The translations under genes and the position numbers were made by a program. A stretch of 64,000 nt of DNA from Nostoc sp. 'Peltigera membranacea cyanobiont' N6 (GTDB lineage Bacteria > Cyanobacteriota > Cyanobacteriia > Cyanobacteriales > Nostocaceae), in NCBI RefSeq assembly GCF_002949735.1, contig NZ_CP026681.1:2914001-2978000 (forward strand), given 5' to 3'. The notes beneath the pieces were generated by a model that worked only from the letters and a program-made list of their open reading frames with translations, did no database searches and had not been told where the DNA came from. Of the stretch, positions 33,218 through 43,157 are shown one piece after another; the stretch's first letter is position 1; each line of letters begins with the position of its first letter.

Positions 33218-36214
33218 TTAATTTCCTTGCAAGGGTGCGTTTAAGACTTTCTCGATGCGATCGCGCGTTTCTAGTAAGTGCGCTTTGGTGTATTCATCCT
33301 CGGAATTCACCCCCTTCAGTTGCTCATCCAGTTGTTTTAGTTTATACCAAGCTAAAGTCCGAGCATCTTCTGGTACAGATTCTTTACGTAATACCATAGC
33401 CGTCAAAATGTCTAGATATTGGCGCTGCAAGCCTCGCCGCAAACTAGAAATCTTCATTGGCTTCCCTTTTGGTTTGATTACTTCTGTCCAGATCCCTGAT
33501 TGCAAGGTGTCAAATAGTTCCGGTAGAGTCAGTGCATTTTCTGGTTTCGTTTTGAGTTCAATATCCTTGAGCCGAGAAAGGCGATCGCCTGAGAGTAAAT
33601 CCCGCAGCACAGAACCCTGCATGAGTAGCACCAAGTCATGAATGGGAAAATCTAAACGGCCAACTCGCGGAGAACTACCCCAATGTCGCCAACGGGAAGG
33701 TGCTAATTTATTCAGGAGTTCTGGTGAAAAGCTCAGGGCATCTTCTGCAAACACATACTTTTGCAGCGTCTCTAAAGCTTGCCGTTGTTCTTCAACTGGT
33801 ACTGGTTCAAATGGTAATCTGTGTTGGCTAACTCCAGAGGGTATTTCGCTAGGGTGAATCCGATAGAAAGACTGTCCCCCAATGTATTTTGTAGTATAGT
33901 ATATTTGCTGAAAATAGTTACCCAATACTGTGCTAAAACGTTCGCTCACATCGCTGTAACCATCACCAGCTAATGGGTAACGCTTATCAAGACGTTCCCA
34001 CATCACCCGCGCATTATTCAACTGCCACTGAGAATAAAGCAGCACATTACTGCTATTATCCCAAGCATCAGCAGTTGGGTCAAGGTCATACACATCTTCA
34101 TCTGTAGAATAACTCAACTCTGGTTTATAGGATTGTGCAGCAATTTCTTCCAAAATTGGCTTCTCTGCTATGGGAGTTGATGTCTTAATTGGTATGTAGC
34201 CGTACTTAATCGCCCATTCATCATAAGGCCCCACCATACTAGGAAAATAATCTCCCTGTTTTGTCCCTTGAGGGGCAATATTTGGGGGAATGTAATCCAT
34301 TACGGAAGTTGTCAGACCTTTATTTTTAGTAATTTCTGTATTATTCATCTCCTGTGGTGCTAACAGAGTACTACCACGGAAGTTATGACGTAAACCAAGG
34401 GTATGTCCAACTTCGTGAGCGATGATTAAACGTAAATATTGATTGATATATTCTTTCACCTGGTCTGGAGTGGCCATCGTATCTGGTAATAGTGACATCG
34501 CCAGCGAACCAAGGGCAAATTGATTAGCAGCTTCCATTCCGTAGCATAAATCGTACTCGCCTGCCATTTTAGATAAACTATTTAACAACCCCTGTTGCCC
34601 TTCCATCTGCTGGGGTACACCATTGTTTTTTGCATCTAACCCATTGGCGCAAAGTAGCCGATTTTGCATCAAAGCTGATAGAGTAGTCTGGTTTTGTGCT
34701 TGGTTGGGTTGGACGATTTTGCGATACTCATTTTTGAGTGCCCGGATAAAGCTGGCATCTACGAGAATGTCTGCATCCAAAATTTCCCCAGTCAAAGGAT
34801 TAACGCGGGATGGCCCCATTGCAAAATAACCATCGACTGTATTGATCCAGCGAACTGTGTTGTAACGAATATCGGCAGGGTCCCAGGTTGCGTCATCGGG
34901 CATTTGGCGGACTTCAATTGCATCCTTAAATCCAGCTTTCAGAAAAGCCTTGTTCCACATTAAGATACCTTCTTTCATCGCATCGCGGTACTCTAAGGGC
35001 ACAGCGTTATCAATCCAAAAGACAATCGGTTTTTTGGGGCGAGAAATTACTGCTTTTGGGTCTTGTTTTTCTAAATCCCAACGATTTATGTAGCGGACAA
35101 AAGAATCGCCGCGATCGTCTTTGGATAAATCTTGATAGGCAGTGATGAAATAACCGATGCGATCGTCAGCAAGGCGCGGTCGATAATCTTTATCAGGTAG
35201 TTGGGAGAGACTATAGTGGACACGCAGGGTAAAGCCACGGTTGTCAGGTAGCGATGCGAAGCCTGGTACTTCAGTCTCATGACCAGGGCCACCAGAGAAA
35301 TTTAAAATGGACTCAATTTCTAAGTTTTGAGGAAAAGCTTTAGCAGTACCAAAATAGGACTGGTCAGTGGTTTTTGGGACTCCTAAACTTACAGATAATC
35401 CACCTAAATCTGTCAGTAATAAATCGCCCAAGTCGATGAGAATAGTTTTGCGTTGTGGGTGAATGCTTTTAATCGCAATGCTGTAGAGAACAGAATCACT
35501 AAAAGACCGAGCTAGCGATCGCACTTGAGGATCTCCCTCACGAGTGCGAAAATTGACATTGCGGATGACAAAGTTTAATTTATCATCCACCCGTTGGAAA
35601 TAAAATAAAAAATCTTGTAGAGGCATACCACTATAAATACCTCGTTCGCCAATGCCCGATTCTAGGGTTGCGGTAGCTAGGTAATTTTTGTTGAGTTGCT
35701 CTGGCTTAATTTCTAGATAAATTTTATTCTTTTCTTTATTGCGATAAAGGGTAAATAGTCCCCCTGACTTTTGGGTGTTTTTCACTACCTCATCAAATAC
35801 CTCTAACTCATCCTTTGCTGTTGGTGTTTTGCCAGGTTTAGGCTTTTCTGGAGGTTTGGCAACTTGTAAAAATGGTTGCTGTGCTACTTTTTGAGGATCT
35901 TTTACTACCCAAATAAACGGTTGAGGTTGTGGGTGTTTATTTTGATTAACTACCCAAACTTGCCCTGATGGTAGCCTCTGTTTCTGAGGAATATTGATAT
36001 TCTTGAGTGATAAAGCTGAGATTTTAGTTGAATCAGTTTCTGTCGTTAACTGACTATTGGCTGTAACTACAGATTCTATAACTTGCACAGCCTTATGGTT
36101 CGCCAACAACTCTGTATCAACTCCATTCAAAGACGGTGACTTGGCGCTAGCCGTTGCTATTCCTAAAAATAAACTATGTAACAAAATAATATAAAAAGTT
36201 AATCTGTTTTTCAT
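33218..36214 (-). CDS. Secreted zinc-dependent metalloprotease
   Basis: A 998-residue protein with an N-terminal signal peptide (FYIILLHSLFLGIATASAKS). A long N-terminal DUF5117/DUF5118-type region leads to the catalytic site H600-E-x-x-H604-x5-H610 (HEVGHTLGLRHNFRGS), the metzincin-like zinc motif, followed by SVMDYIPPNIAP. The C-terminal domain (about 720-998) is the usual extension of this family. It probably works in the periplasm or outside the cell on proteins or peptides; the substrate is unknown. It stands alone; the region to 36510 upstream holds no gene. Confidence 0.88.
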   Translation of the reverse strand: MKNRLTFYIILLHSLFLGIATASAKSPSLNGVDTELLANHKAVQVIESVVTANSQLTTETDSTKISALSLKNINIPQKQRLPSGQVWVVNQNKHPQPQPFIWVVKDPQKVAQQPFLQVAKPPEKPKPGKTPTAKDELEVFDEVVKNTQKSGGLFTLYRNKEKNKIYLEIKPEQLNKNYLATATLESGIGERGIYSGMPLQDFLFYFQRVDDKLNFVIRNVNFRTREGDPQVRSLARSFSDSVLYSIAIKSIHPQRKTILIDLGDLLLTDLGGLSVSLGVPKTTDQSYFGTAKAFPQNLEIESILNFSGGPGHETEVPGFASLPDNRGFTLRVHYSLSQLPDKDYRPRLADDRIGYFITAYQDLSKDDRGDSFVRYINRWDLEKQDPKAVISRPKKPIVFWIDNAVPLEYRDAMKEGILMWNKAFLKAGFKDAIEVRQMPDDATWDPADIRYNTVRWINTVDGYFAMGPSRVNPLTGEILDADILVDASFIRALKNEYRKIVQPNQAQNQTTLSALMQNRLLCANGLDAKNNGVPQQMEGQQGLLNSLSKMAGEYDLCYGMEAANQFALGSLAMSLLPDTMATPDQVKEYINQYLRLIIAHEVGHTLGLRHNFRGSTLLAPQEMNNTEITKNKGLTTSVMDYIPPNIAPQGTKQGDYFPSMVGPYDEWAIKYGYIPIKTSTPIAEKPILEEIAAQSYKPELSYSTDEDVYDLDPTADAWDNSSNVLLYSQWQLNNARVMWERLDKRYPLAGDGYSDVSERFSTVLGNYFQQIYYTTKYIGGQSFYRIHPSEIPSGVSQHRLPFEPVPVEEQRQALETLQKYVFAEDALSFSPELLNKLAPSRWRHWGSSPRVGRLDFPIHDLVLLMQGSVLRDLLSGDRLSRLKDIELKTKPENALTLPELFDTLQSGIWTEVIKPKGKPMKISSLRRGLQRQYLDILTAMVLRKESVPEDARTLAWYKLKQLDEQLKGVNSEDEYTKAHLLETRDRIEKVLNAPLQGN

Positions 36215-36612
36215 CGCATCAATTCCCTGATAACTATCCCGTAATTTTTAACTTTTTCCAAGCTATTTAGCCTGCTTTTTTCTGATTTTTACATCAGAGT
36301 AGTAAATATCTGGGGCAAAAAGTATAACAAATTAACGAAATTCGGAAAAATACTTGATTTCTGAAGTAATTTTTCTGATGACACTTTATTTGTATCAGCA
36401 GAAGAAGCTTGAGGTGACTAAAGGGTAGCGAGAAGCTATCCTCCAGAAACGCCGTCAGTGTAGCCCATCGTAGATATCGACAAGGCATGATATTTTTCGT
36501 GTAGTATTTATTGATACTATTTATTTTTGTCAATGAGAAACAAACTAGCACAGAAAAATTTTTAGTTCCAGATTATCAAAACAGTAAATTAAATGTAACA
36601 ACGGACACAGAA

Positions 36613-38403
36613 ATGTCAACATATTTATCTCAAGTCTGGCAACTGCTGAGAAATTATGTGAGGGATATAAGTTTACAAGAGATGCCAAAGAAGACATCTG
36701 TGGAAACTGAAGTAGTTTTACCTCTAGAAAAAAGTATTAAAGAACCAGACAAAAGCGTTAAATTTACTCAAGATAATTTGCAGGAAGATTTATGGTCTCA
36801 AAGACTGCAAGAAAGTTTAGAAAAATGGACAATACTAAGGAGCGATTTGACTTCTAAGATAGGCGATCGCATATCGGACACCGTACCATCGGATTTTTGC
36901 TTGAGAGGGGGCATAAGCGTATTCCATTGTAGACATCGCCAGATGCATGAAGAGATTTATGATTTACTGGGCAATGGAGCGCTGAAACCAGAAATAGTCA
37001 ATCAAATAATCCAATTTATTGTGGCTAATCAAAAAATTAGTCCAGAAATACTTTTCTGGCGGCTAGAAGATTTTTATCGTCGCTGGTGTCAGGGAGAATT
37101 TATCGATGGGACACCAGATGATAACCTACCTCAGAAGACAAGAGCAAAACTAGCGGCACAAAATATTGCGATCGGGTTGAGACAGGTAGACATATATACA
37201 GGGCTGAACGTACTGATTTTATTGTTAGAGTTACACCGCTATGCCCAAGGGCAAGATGAACTCAAACAAAAAATCACCTTCTATCCATCCGCTCAACCCG
37301 ATACAGACAATTTTTTCACATCCCAACTGCTACGGGTCATAAACTATAGTGATGCCCTAGAAATTGGCAATTTTAGCAGTATAGTCGGGCAATTTCTCAA
37401 AGGCGGTAACTTTCGCAGTGCTTACTTGGGCGATGCCAACCTCACCGGGGCAGACTTTAGCGGTGCTGACCTTAGCCTTGCTTATCTCGGTGATGCCAAC
37501 TTAACTGGGGTCAATTTCATAGGTGCCAACCTTAGCGGTGCCAACCTCGGTGATGCCAACCTCAGTGGTGCCAACCTCAGTGGTGCTAACCTCAGTGGTG
37601 CCGACCTAAGTAGCACTAACCTTAGTGGTGCTAACCTAAGCTGTGCCAACCTTAGCCGCGCCGACCTCAACCGTGCCGACCTTAGCAGCACCAACCTCAG
37701 CCATGCTGACCTCAGCCGCGCCGACCTCAACCGCGCTGACCTCAGCAGCACTAACCTTAGCCATGCTGACCTCAGTAATGCCATCCTTTTCGGTGCGAAT
37801 CTCAGCGAAGCCAACCTCAGCAGTGTCAACCTTAACCATGCTGATCTCTGCCGCGCTGACCTCAGTGGCGCTGATTTGAGTCACGCTATCCTCAACGGTA
37901 CTAACCTCAGTGACACAATTCTTTTCAGTACCAACCTTAGTAATGCCATCCTCATCGCTGCCGATCTCAGCTATGCCAAACTTAACGGTGCTAAACTTAA
38001 CAACGCCAGACTTAACGGCGCAATGTTCTTAGGTGCAGACCTCAGTGGCGTAGACCTGAGTCGGGTAACTCTCAACGAAGCCGACCTCAGTGGGGTTATT
38101 CTCAGCGAAGCCGACCTCAGTGGTGCAGACCTCACCGACGCTATCCTTTTCGGTACAGACTTCAGCTATGCCAACCTTAACAGTGCTAACCTCAGTGGTA
38201 GTAATCTCAGTGGTGCCATCCTCAATGGTGCGAATCTCAGCAACAGCAACCTCAACTATGCCATTCTTGGTGGTGCAGACCTCAGCGATGCCAATATGGA
38301 AAAAATGACATGGGGTAAAAAGCAGCAATGGGAAGGTGTGCGCGGGTTAGAGACAGCTGTTAATGTGCCGGAGGCATTGAAAGAAGAACTAGGATTGAAT
38401 TGA
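36613..38403 (+). CDS. Pentapeptide-repeat protein
   Basis: The frame extends back to a TTG at 36511, but ATG 36613 (MSTYLSQVWQLL) is the likelier start and gives 596 residues. The first 260 residues are a helical domain (EIVNQIIQFIVANQKISPEI, IGLRQVDIYTGLNVLILLLE). The rest is about 60 consecutive A(D/N)LSx repeats, which fold as a right-handed square beta-helix. A short tail ends in PEALKEELGLN. Such proteins are common in Nostoc; some mimic DNA, most have no known role. No membrane segment is visible. Confidence 0.85.
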   Translation: MSTYLSQVWQLLRNYVRDISLQEMPKKTSVETEVVLPLEKSIKEPDKSVKFTQDNLQEDLWSQRLQESLEKWTILRSDLTSKIGDRISDTVPSDFCLRGGISVFHCRHRQMHEEIYDLLGNGALKPEIVNQIIQFIVANQKISPEILFWRLEDFYRRWCQGEFIDGTPDDNLPQKTRAKLAAQNIAIGLRQVDIYTGLNVLILLLELHRYAQGQDELKQKITFYPSAQPDTDNFFTSQLLRVINYSDALEIGNFSSIVGQFLKGGNFRSAYLGDANLTGADFSGADLSLAYLGDANLTGVNFIGANLSGANLGDANLSGANLSGANLSGADLSSTNLSGANLSCANLSRADLNRADLSSTNLSHADLSRADLNRADLSSTNLSHADLSNAILFGANLSEANLSSVNLNHADLCRADLSGADLSHAILNGTNLSDTILFSTNLSNAILIAADLSYAKLNGAKLNNARLNGAMFLGADLSGVDLSRVTLNEADLSGVILSEADLSGADLTDAILFGTDFSYANLNSANLSGSNLSGAILNGANLSNSNLNYAILGGADLSDANMEKMTWGKKQQWEGVRGLETAVNVPEALKEELGLN

Positions 38404-38943
38404 GAGAATGTGGAGGTATCTTTATTCTGACTCTTTGTATCTTAATCTGCGGGCTTATGCAAATTAGTACTTGGCTTCTTAAGCACTGAGTAATCAGCAC
38501 TCATCATCTGGTTTGCGTGATTTACTTACACCAATTTTAAATTAACAGTGTAGCATGAGTGTCCAGTTGAACAAGTGTCCAGTTGATTCCAAGATTTTCT
38601 TCAAGTATTATTATGTAATGGCTATAATCCAAACGAGTTTCTTTTGTTGTCTAACAAACGATCGCTCTGGCAAGCCACAAAAGCGTCTTTGCCATCAATC
38701 TAATTAAATTTTAAGATAATTGCCAATGTAATACACCTTGATTATTAAAGTTAATACCAATTCACTAAATTACAGTTAAAAATGATTCTGCTTTATTTCC
38801 TACCCATTCCCCTCTGCTATCCATAAGTCTTTGGAGCGCTTCCCAGTACTTATGCTTTTCAACAACATCTACTTAAAACAGGAAACACTACTAGAAATAA
38901 GCTAGTCTATTTTCCAACACAAGCAAGGGATTTTTGTAGCTCT
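38404..38943. other. 540-bp intergenic region
   Basis: No gene seen. It contains a short direct repeat GTGTCCAGTTGA(A/T) at about 38559-38586 and several AT-rich tracts before the M23 peptidase gene. No convincing promoter or RNA structure was recognised. Confidence 0.4.
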
Positions 38944-39879
38944 ATGATTATTGATAATAGCGCTAGTAGTTCAAACCAGAAGTTACTCGGTTTTGATATC
39001 AAAAGTTTGACAGCCAATCGCCGTTCAATAAATGTATTAAAGGGAATATTTGCTGTTCTCCCGATCGCCTTGGCATTGCCTGTAGATGCTTTACAAGTAA
39101 AGGTGACTCCAACTAATCCTAAATTAGGGGATACACTCTCAGTAGAGATTAATCTAGATAATCCAGAGAATGCGACAAATCCGACAGTAGCGAATGGCAA
39201 TAATACATACCCAGCCTTTAAAATTGCCCCCAATCAGTACCGGGCTTTAGTTCCCACTACTCCGCTAGAAAAATCTGGAACTAGAACACTTCGGGTTGCG
39301 GGAGAGGGTCAAGTACAAAACTTGGCAGTGAATGTGCTTAATCGCCAGTTCCCCGTACAACGCATTACTTTGCCACCTGGCAAAGCCGGAGTGGATGCTA
39401 CAACTTATGAACTTAAGCGTGTGGCAGCTTTCAAGGCACTACAAACACCAGAAAAATATTGGAATGGAGTATTTCTGAAGCCAAATGCAGGGCGGATGAG
39501 TACAAACTATGGTGTACGTCGCTACTATAATGGTACATTTGCAAAGGACTACTATCATCGTGGCCTTGACTACGCTGGTGCTGCCGGTTCAGCCGTAATT
39601 GCCCCAGCCCCTGGACGAGTTGCTTTGGTGGGTAGGGTATCCCAAGGGTTTCGGATACACGGTAACGTAGTTGGCATTGACCACGGTCAAGGAGTAACCA
39701 GTATTTTCATGCACCTGAGTCGGATTAACGTTAAAGAAGGTGATTTTGTGAAAGCTGGTCAACTGATTGGCGCAGTCGGTTCAACAGGTGCTGCGACGGG
39801 GCCACATTTACACTGGGGTCTGTATGTCAACGGACAATCTGTCGATCCAACACCTTGGCGAACTAAGGTTGTTAATTAG
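38944..39879 (+). CDS. M23 family metallopeptidase
   Basis: A 311-residue peptidoglycan-cleaving or scaffold protein of the lysostaphin type. An N-terminal hydrophobic segment (about residues 35-52, ending in ALPVDA) would export it. An Ig-like domain (VKVTPTNPKLGDTLSVEINL) precedes the catalytic domain with H205xxxD209 (HRGLDYAG) and H288-x-H290 (GPHLHWGLY), all zinc ligands present. It likely cuts cross-links in the cell wall during growth or septum remodelling. Its neighbour ComFB follows in the same direction after 105 bases. Confidence 0.88.
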   Translation: MIIDNSASSSNQKLLGFDIKSLTANRRSINVLKGIFAVLPIALALPVDALQVKVTPTNPKLGDTLSVEINLDNPENATNPTVANGNNTYPAFKIAPNQYRALVPTTPLEKSGTRTLRVAGEGQVQNLAVNVLNRQFPVQRITLPPGKAGVDATTYELKRVAAFKALQTPEKYWNGVFLKPNAGRMSTNYGVRRYYNGTFAKDYYHRGLDYAGAAGSAVIAPAPGRVALVGRVSQGFRIHGNVVGIDHGQGVTSIFMHLSRINVKEGDFVKAGQLIGAVGSTGAATGPHLHWGLYVNGQSVDPTPWRTKVVN

Positions 39880-39984
39880 TAGAGGCGGAATCGATCTCGT
39901 CTGTGCGTAATTTGTGTTTTTTTGCTGATAATTAGGCAAAATAAATTGGATTGATACCGTCCCTACCTTGCTTGACCAACATAA

Positions 39985-40539
39985 ATGATGATAAGCGTTA
40001 TGAGTATCGAAAAAATTGTAGAACAAGCTCTCCAGGATGGTTATTTGACACCAGCAATGGAAGCAGAAGTTGGTAGAATCTGTGACAACGCCTCGGAACT
40101 CTCAATTGAAGAGTATATGGCGCTGGATCGGCTTATGGGAGCGCTATTGACTGGTGAGGTAGTGGCGGTACCTCGTAAACAATTTATTAACGTTATGGAA
40201 GAATTGGTACTGACAGAAGCGATCGCGCGAGTTGCAGAAATTGAAGCCACCAGCGAAAGTTCTCTAGATGTCGGCGATATTGCTGCTTACGCCCTCAATC
40301 GGCTACCACCTTTGTATGCTACTACAGAAGAAGGTGCTAGCTTTCAGCGCCAAACTGCCCTGGCACAACTACAAGACTTAATTTCTCAGCAAGTAAGCGA
40401 GGCGATTAACCGTTATCTGGATCGACCCAATTTCTTCCCCGAACGGCAAGCTTTAGGCAAAAACACTGGCAATGAGGTTGTACGCCAAGTTAGTGCCTTA
40501 CTCCAAACATACGCACCTAATTTTGAGCAAAAATTATAA
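39985..40539 (+). CDS. ComFB family protein
   Basis: A 184-residue protein with a ComFB domain: FINVMEELVLTEAI, SLDVGDIAAYALNRLPPLYA and TTEEG are its signature (about residues 65-120). It is preceded by a small helical segment and followed by a C-terminal helical extension. In cyanobacteria ComFB homologues have been reported to bind cyclic dinucleotides and affect competence or motility; the exact role here is inferred. The internal ATG at 40000 (MSIEKIVEQ) is an equally good start. Confidence 0.82.
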   Translation: MMISVMSIEKIVEQALQDGYLTPAMEAEVGRICDNASELSIEEYMALDRLMGALLTGEVVAVPRKQFINVMEELVLTEAIARVAEIEATSESSLDVGDIAAYALNRLPPLYATTEEGASFQRQTALAQLQDLISQQVSEAINRYLDRPNFFPERQALGKNTGNEVVRQVSALLQTYAPNFEQKL

Positions 40540-40554
40540 TTTTAATGGTCATTG

Positions 40555-40598
40555 GTCATTAGTCATTTGTCTTAGACCAATTACTAATGACTAATGAC
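40555..40598. terminator. Bidirectional hairpin between convergent genes
   Basis: Perfect 13-bp arms GTCATTAGTCATT (40555-40567) and AATGACTAATGAC (40586-40598) with an 18-base loop. It lies in the 61 bases between the ends of ComFB and the L,D-transpeptidase gene. The arm sequence is also a common Nostoc intergenic repeat. A shared terminator role is likely. Confidence 0.55.
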
Positions 40599-40600
40599 TC

Positions 40601-41578
40601 TTAATTACGTACTAACACTGTTGTCCCTATACTGACTTGCTCATACAACATTCGGACATCAGAATTACGCATTCTTAAGCAGCCGTGGGATACAGCCGTT
40701 CCTACCAGGTCAATATCCGGTGTACCATGAAAGCCAATTTCATTCCGTCCATCTGACCAGAAACCAATCCATCTGTCTCCCAAGGGGCTATCCGTACCAG
40801 CCTGAAAGACCTTGCCCGTGATCGGGTGACGCCAGATTGGATAATGTCGCATGTGGATCACCTGAAAAGAACCTGTGGGCGTTTCCCAACCTTTCTTACC
40901 TACAGCGATTGGGTAGCTGGCTATCACTTCATCTCCTGCGTATACATAAGTGCGGCGATCGCTTAAATCAACTACCACTTGCGTCGTGGCATTTGCTACG
41001 CTGTCAGATGGTATTTGTTGGGCTGAAGCCTGAGACCATAGACCTTTTGGCCAGCTATCCGCTACCGGATTTTGTCTTTCTGCTTGTGCCACAAGCTTTG
41101 TCTGAGTTGGTAGTTCAGTTGTAGCTACTACATTCTTCTTAATGATTTGAGGCTGAGTTTGAGGCTTAATAACAGAAGACCTGAGTGTAGGTGTCCTCCG
41201 AACTATTCTGCGTCTATCAGCTACTTTCACTACATTTTTCTTAATTATTTTCGACTTAGTTCCAGGCTTAATAGCAGAGGACTTTGGTTTAACGGCCCTC
41301 TGGACAGTTGAGCCTTGGGCAACTTCACTAGGTGGCACAGATGCACCCAGCGCAAGTTCCCCTAAACTAACTTGTGACAGATTCTTGTAGACTCCCTCTG
41401 AGCGGCTTCCCTTAGGATTGGTTAGGGTAGAATCTCGCCGCATCGAAGTAGATGCAGACTTCTCAGACTGCCGTACCGCCGTAGTAATGCGCCAATGGAC
41501 AGCTAAAGATAAAAATGCTGTGCCAAAACAAAGCAACATTACCATCCGCCCTACAGATTCGTTTCTTACCATTGCCAT
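40601..41578 (-). CDS. L,D-transpeptidase (YkuD domain)
   Basis: A 325-residue cell-wall enzyme that forms 3-3 peptidoglycan cross-links or attaches proteins to peptidoglycan. An N-terminal membrane anchor (MLLCFGTAFLSLAVHW) is followed by a basic, low-complexity linker (about 60-190) and the YkuD domain: VVVDLSDRRTYVYAG, GWETPTGSFQVI, then HGTPDIDLVGTAVSHGCLRM with catalytic C300. The linker with two KPQTQPQIIKKNVV-like repeats should span the wall. It is convergent with ComFB. Confidence 0.9.
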   Translation of the reverse strand: MAMVRNESVGRMVMLLCFGTAFLSLAVHWRITTAVRQSEKSASTSMRRDSTLTNPKGSRSEGVYKNLSQVSLGELALGASVPPSEVAQGSTVQRAVKPKSSAIKPGTKSKIIKKNVVKVADRRRIVRRTPTLRSSVIKPQTQPQIIKKNVVATTELPTQTKLVAQAERQNPVADSWPKGLWSQASAQQIPSDSVANATTQVVVDLSDRRTYVYAGDEVIASYPIAVGKKGWETPTGSFQVIHMRHYPIWRHPITGKVFQAGTDSPLGDRWIGFWSDGRNEIGFHGTPDIDLVGTAVSHGCLRMRNSDVRMLYEQVSIGTTVLVRN

Positions 41579-41823
41579 CGCCTATTATTTATCCCTGACA
41601 TATCCAGCCGACCAATTGGATGGGTTCATCATCCGATTATCAAAAATTTATCAATACTTATCATTTCCGCTATAAATCTGCCAACACCTTTGGGCAAACT
41701 AAGACTATAGAAATTGCCCAAGCAGCAAAACTCCAAGGGGGTTGTAAGCCTTTACTCCGACTTTCTGCTGGAACTTTTGCAATATAGCAATCAATGATTA
41801 GTGGTGTAGGTGGGAGAAAAACC

Positions 41824-41976
41824 ATGTTTGAAAAACTATTTTTAGCAGTCACAATTACATTTTCCCTTAATTTATTTTTTCAAGTTCGCGTACCAGAGCA
41901 ACATAACACTGGTGCTATCTACGGGTCACAACTAGAACAATCGGCAACTATTGTGGTGATAAAATCAAAGAAATAA
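41824..41976 (+). CDS. Small hydrophobic hypothetical protein
   Basis: A 50-residue frame from ATG 41824 with a hydrophobic segment (FLAVTITFSLNLFFQV) and a polar tail ending in IKSKK, so a single-pass membrane or exported micro-protein. An upstream in-frame ATG (41794) is less likely. No family is recognised; coding status is uncertain. Confidence 0.35.
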   Translation: MFEKLFLAVTITFSLNLFFQVRVPEQHNTGAIYGSQLEQSATIVVIKSKK

Positions 41977-42344
41977 ATCACCATTATAATAACCGCAGCA
42001 ACCCAACTCCCAGCAATTATTACCTGAATTTAAAAGGTATCAAGAAGTTAGAATTACAAAATTTTTCTCTTCATCCTTAATAACCAGATTTAATTATTTT
42101 AATCAAGCGTATATACCCAGTTGCTAAAAGTACTGAAATGTGCATGATGCTGCCCCTTTGTTAGCTGATAAGTCTTGGGCAACTATGCCAGCAGTATAAG
42201 GAAAAAGTGGCTCACTTTATTGCTATAAATGTATCCAAAATTGTCTGCCTCCGTGTTCCAGTAATAAATCCGTCACCTTAGTATGGAACTTCTATCCCAT
42301 TAGCATGTCTAATAGATAGGGATGATTTAGAGCCAGTACGATCT
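41977..42344. other. Upstream region of the ECF sigma gene
   Basis: Holds no gene. The stretch is long for the region and probably carries the sigma-factor promoter, but no consensus element could be assigned by eye. Confidence 0.35.
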
Positions 42345-43001
42345 ATGAGTCAGTCGATTACTGTATCCTGGTCAACGGTTGATGCAAAGTGTCCAGAAGC
42401 ATCAGTGCAAGTTGACAAACTCCCTAACCACGATTTAATTTTGCGCTGTCAAGTGGGACTGCGACCAGATCGTGTTGCGTTTTCAGAGCTACTACGCCGC
42501 TATCAAAGTCAAGTTGATAGAGTTCTATACCACCTAGCTCCAGATTGGGCTGACAGAGCCGATTTAGCTCAAGAAGTTTGGATTCGCGTGTATCGGAATA
42601 TTAACCGATTACAAGAGCCTGCTAAATTTCGGGGCTGGTTAAGCCGCATTGCCACCAACTTGTTTTACGATGAGTTGCGGAAACGCAAGCGGGTTGTTAG
42701 TCCTTTGTCACTGGATGCTCCCCGCTCGGTAGAGGACGGCGAGATGGATTGGGAAATCGCCGGCGATACTCCCGGGCCTGAAGAAGAACTGACAACTAGA
42801 GAATTTTACGAGCAATTGCGGGAAGCGATCGCGGATTTACCAGAAGTTTTTCGTACTACCATTGTCCTGAGAGAAATCGAAGGCATGGCTTATGAAGAAA
42901 TTGCTGAAATCACTGGGGTTTCTTTAGGAACTGTGAAGTCAAGAATAGCCAGAGCTAGATCGAGACTGCAAGCTCACTTGCAGAATTATCTAGACTCCTA
43001 A
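42345..43001 (+). CDS. sigG: ECF sigma factor, SigG-type
   Basis: A 218-residue extracytoplasmic-function sigma factor that redirects RNA polymerase to stress genes. Region 2 (FSELLRRYQSQVDRVLYHL, then ADLAQEVWIRVYRNI and FRGWLSRIATNLFYDELRKR) and region 4 (LPEVFRTTIVLREIEGMAYE, IAEITGVSLGTVKSRIARAR) are complete. The gene downstream is a membrane anti-sigma factor 156 bases away, the usual arrangement. The SigG name rests on resemblance to the Nostoc/Anabaena group and gene order. Confidence 0.88.
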   Translation: MSQSITVSWSTVDAKCPEASVQVDKLPNHDLILRCQVGLRPDRVAFSELLRRYQSQVDRVLYHLAPDWADRADLAQEVWIRVYRNINRLQEPAKFRGWLSRIATNLFYDELRKRKRVVSPLSLDAPRSVEDGEMDWEIAGDTPGPEEELTTREFYEQLREAIADLPEVFRTTIVLREIEGMAYEEIAEITGVSLGTVKSRIARARSRLQAHLQNYLDS

Positions 43002-43157
43002 TTTACAGTATATTGCCTCTGCCGAATGGCAGAATTTAAGCATACATTAAGAATTACCAGAAAGACGCAGATCGATTCCGCCCTGAGAAGGAAAAATGGC
43101 TAATTTCCCGAAATTCCTGCCTATTTTACCCGTGTCTGAATTGTTAATAATGTTAAG

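Noticed and set aside
36511..36612. Upstream TTG start for the pentapeptide protein
   Set aside because: Adds 34 residues with no ribosome site; ATG 36613 fits better.
37482..38328. Long minus-strand and second-frame ORFs rich in Leu/Arg or Val/Glu
   Set aside because: Shadows of the pentapeptide repeats, whose regular codon pattern opens other frames.
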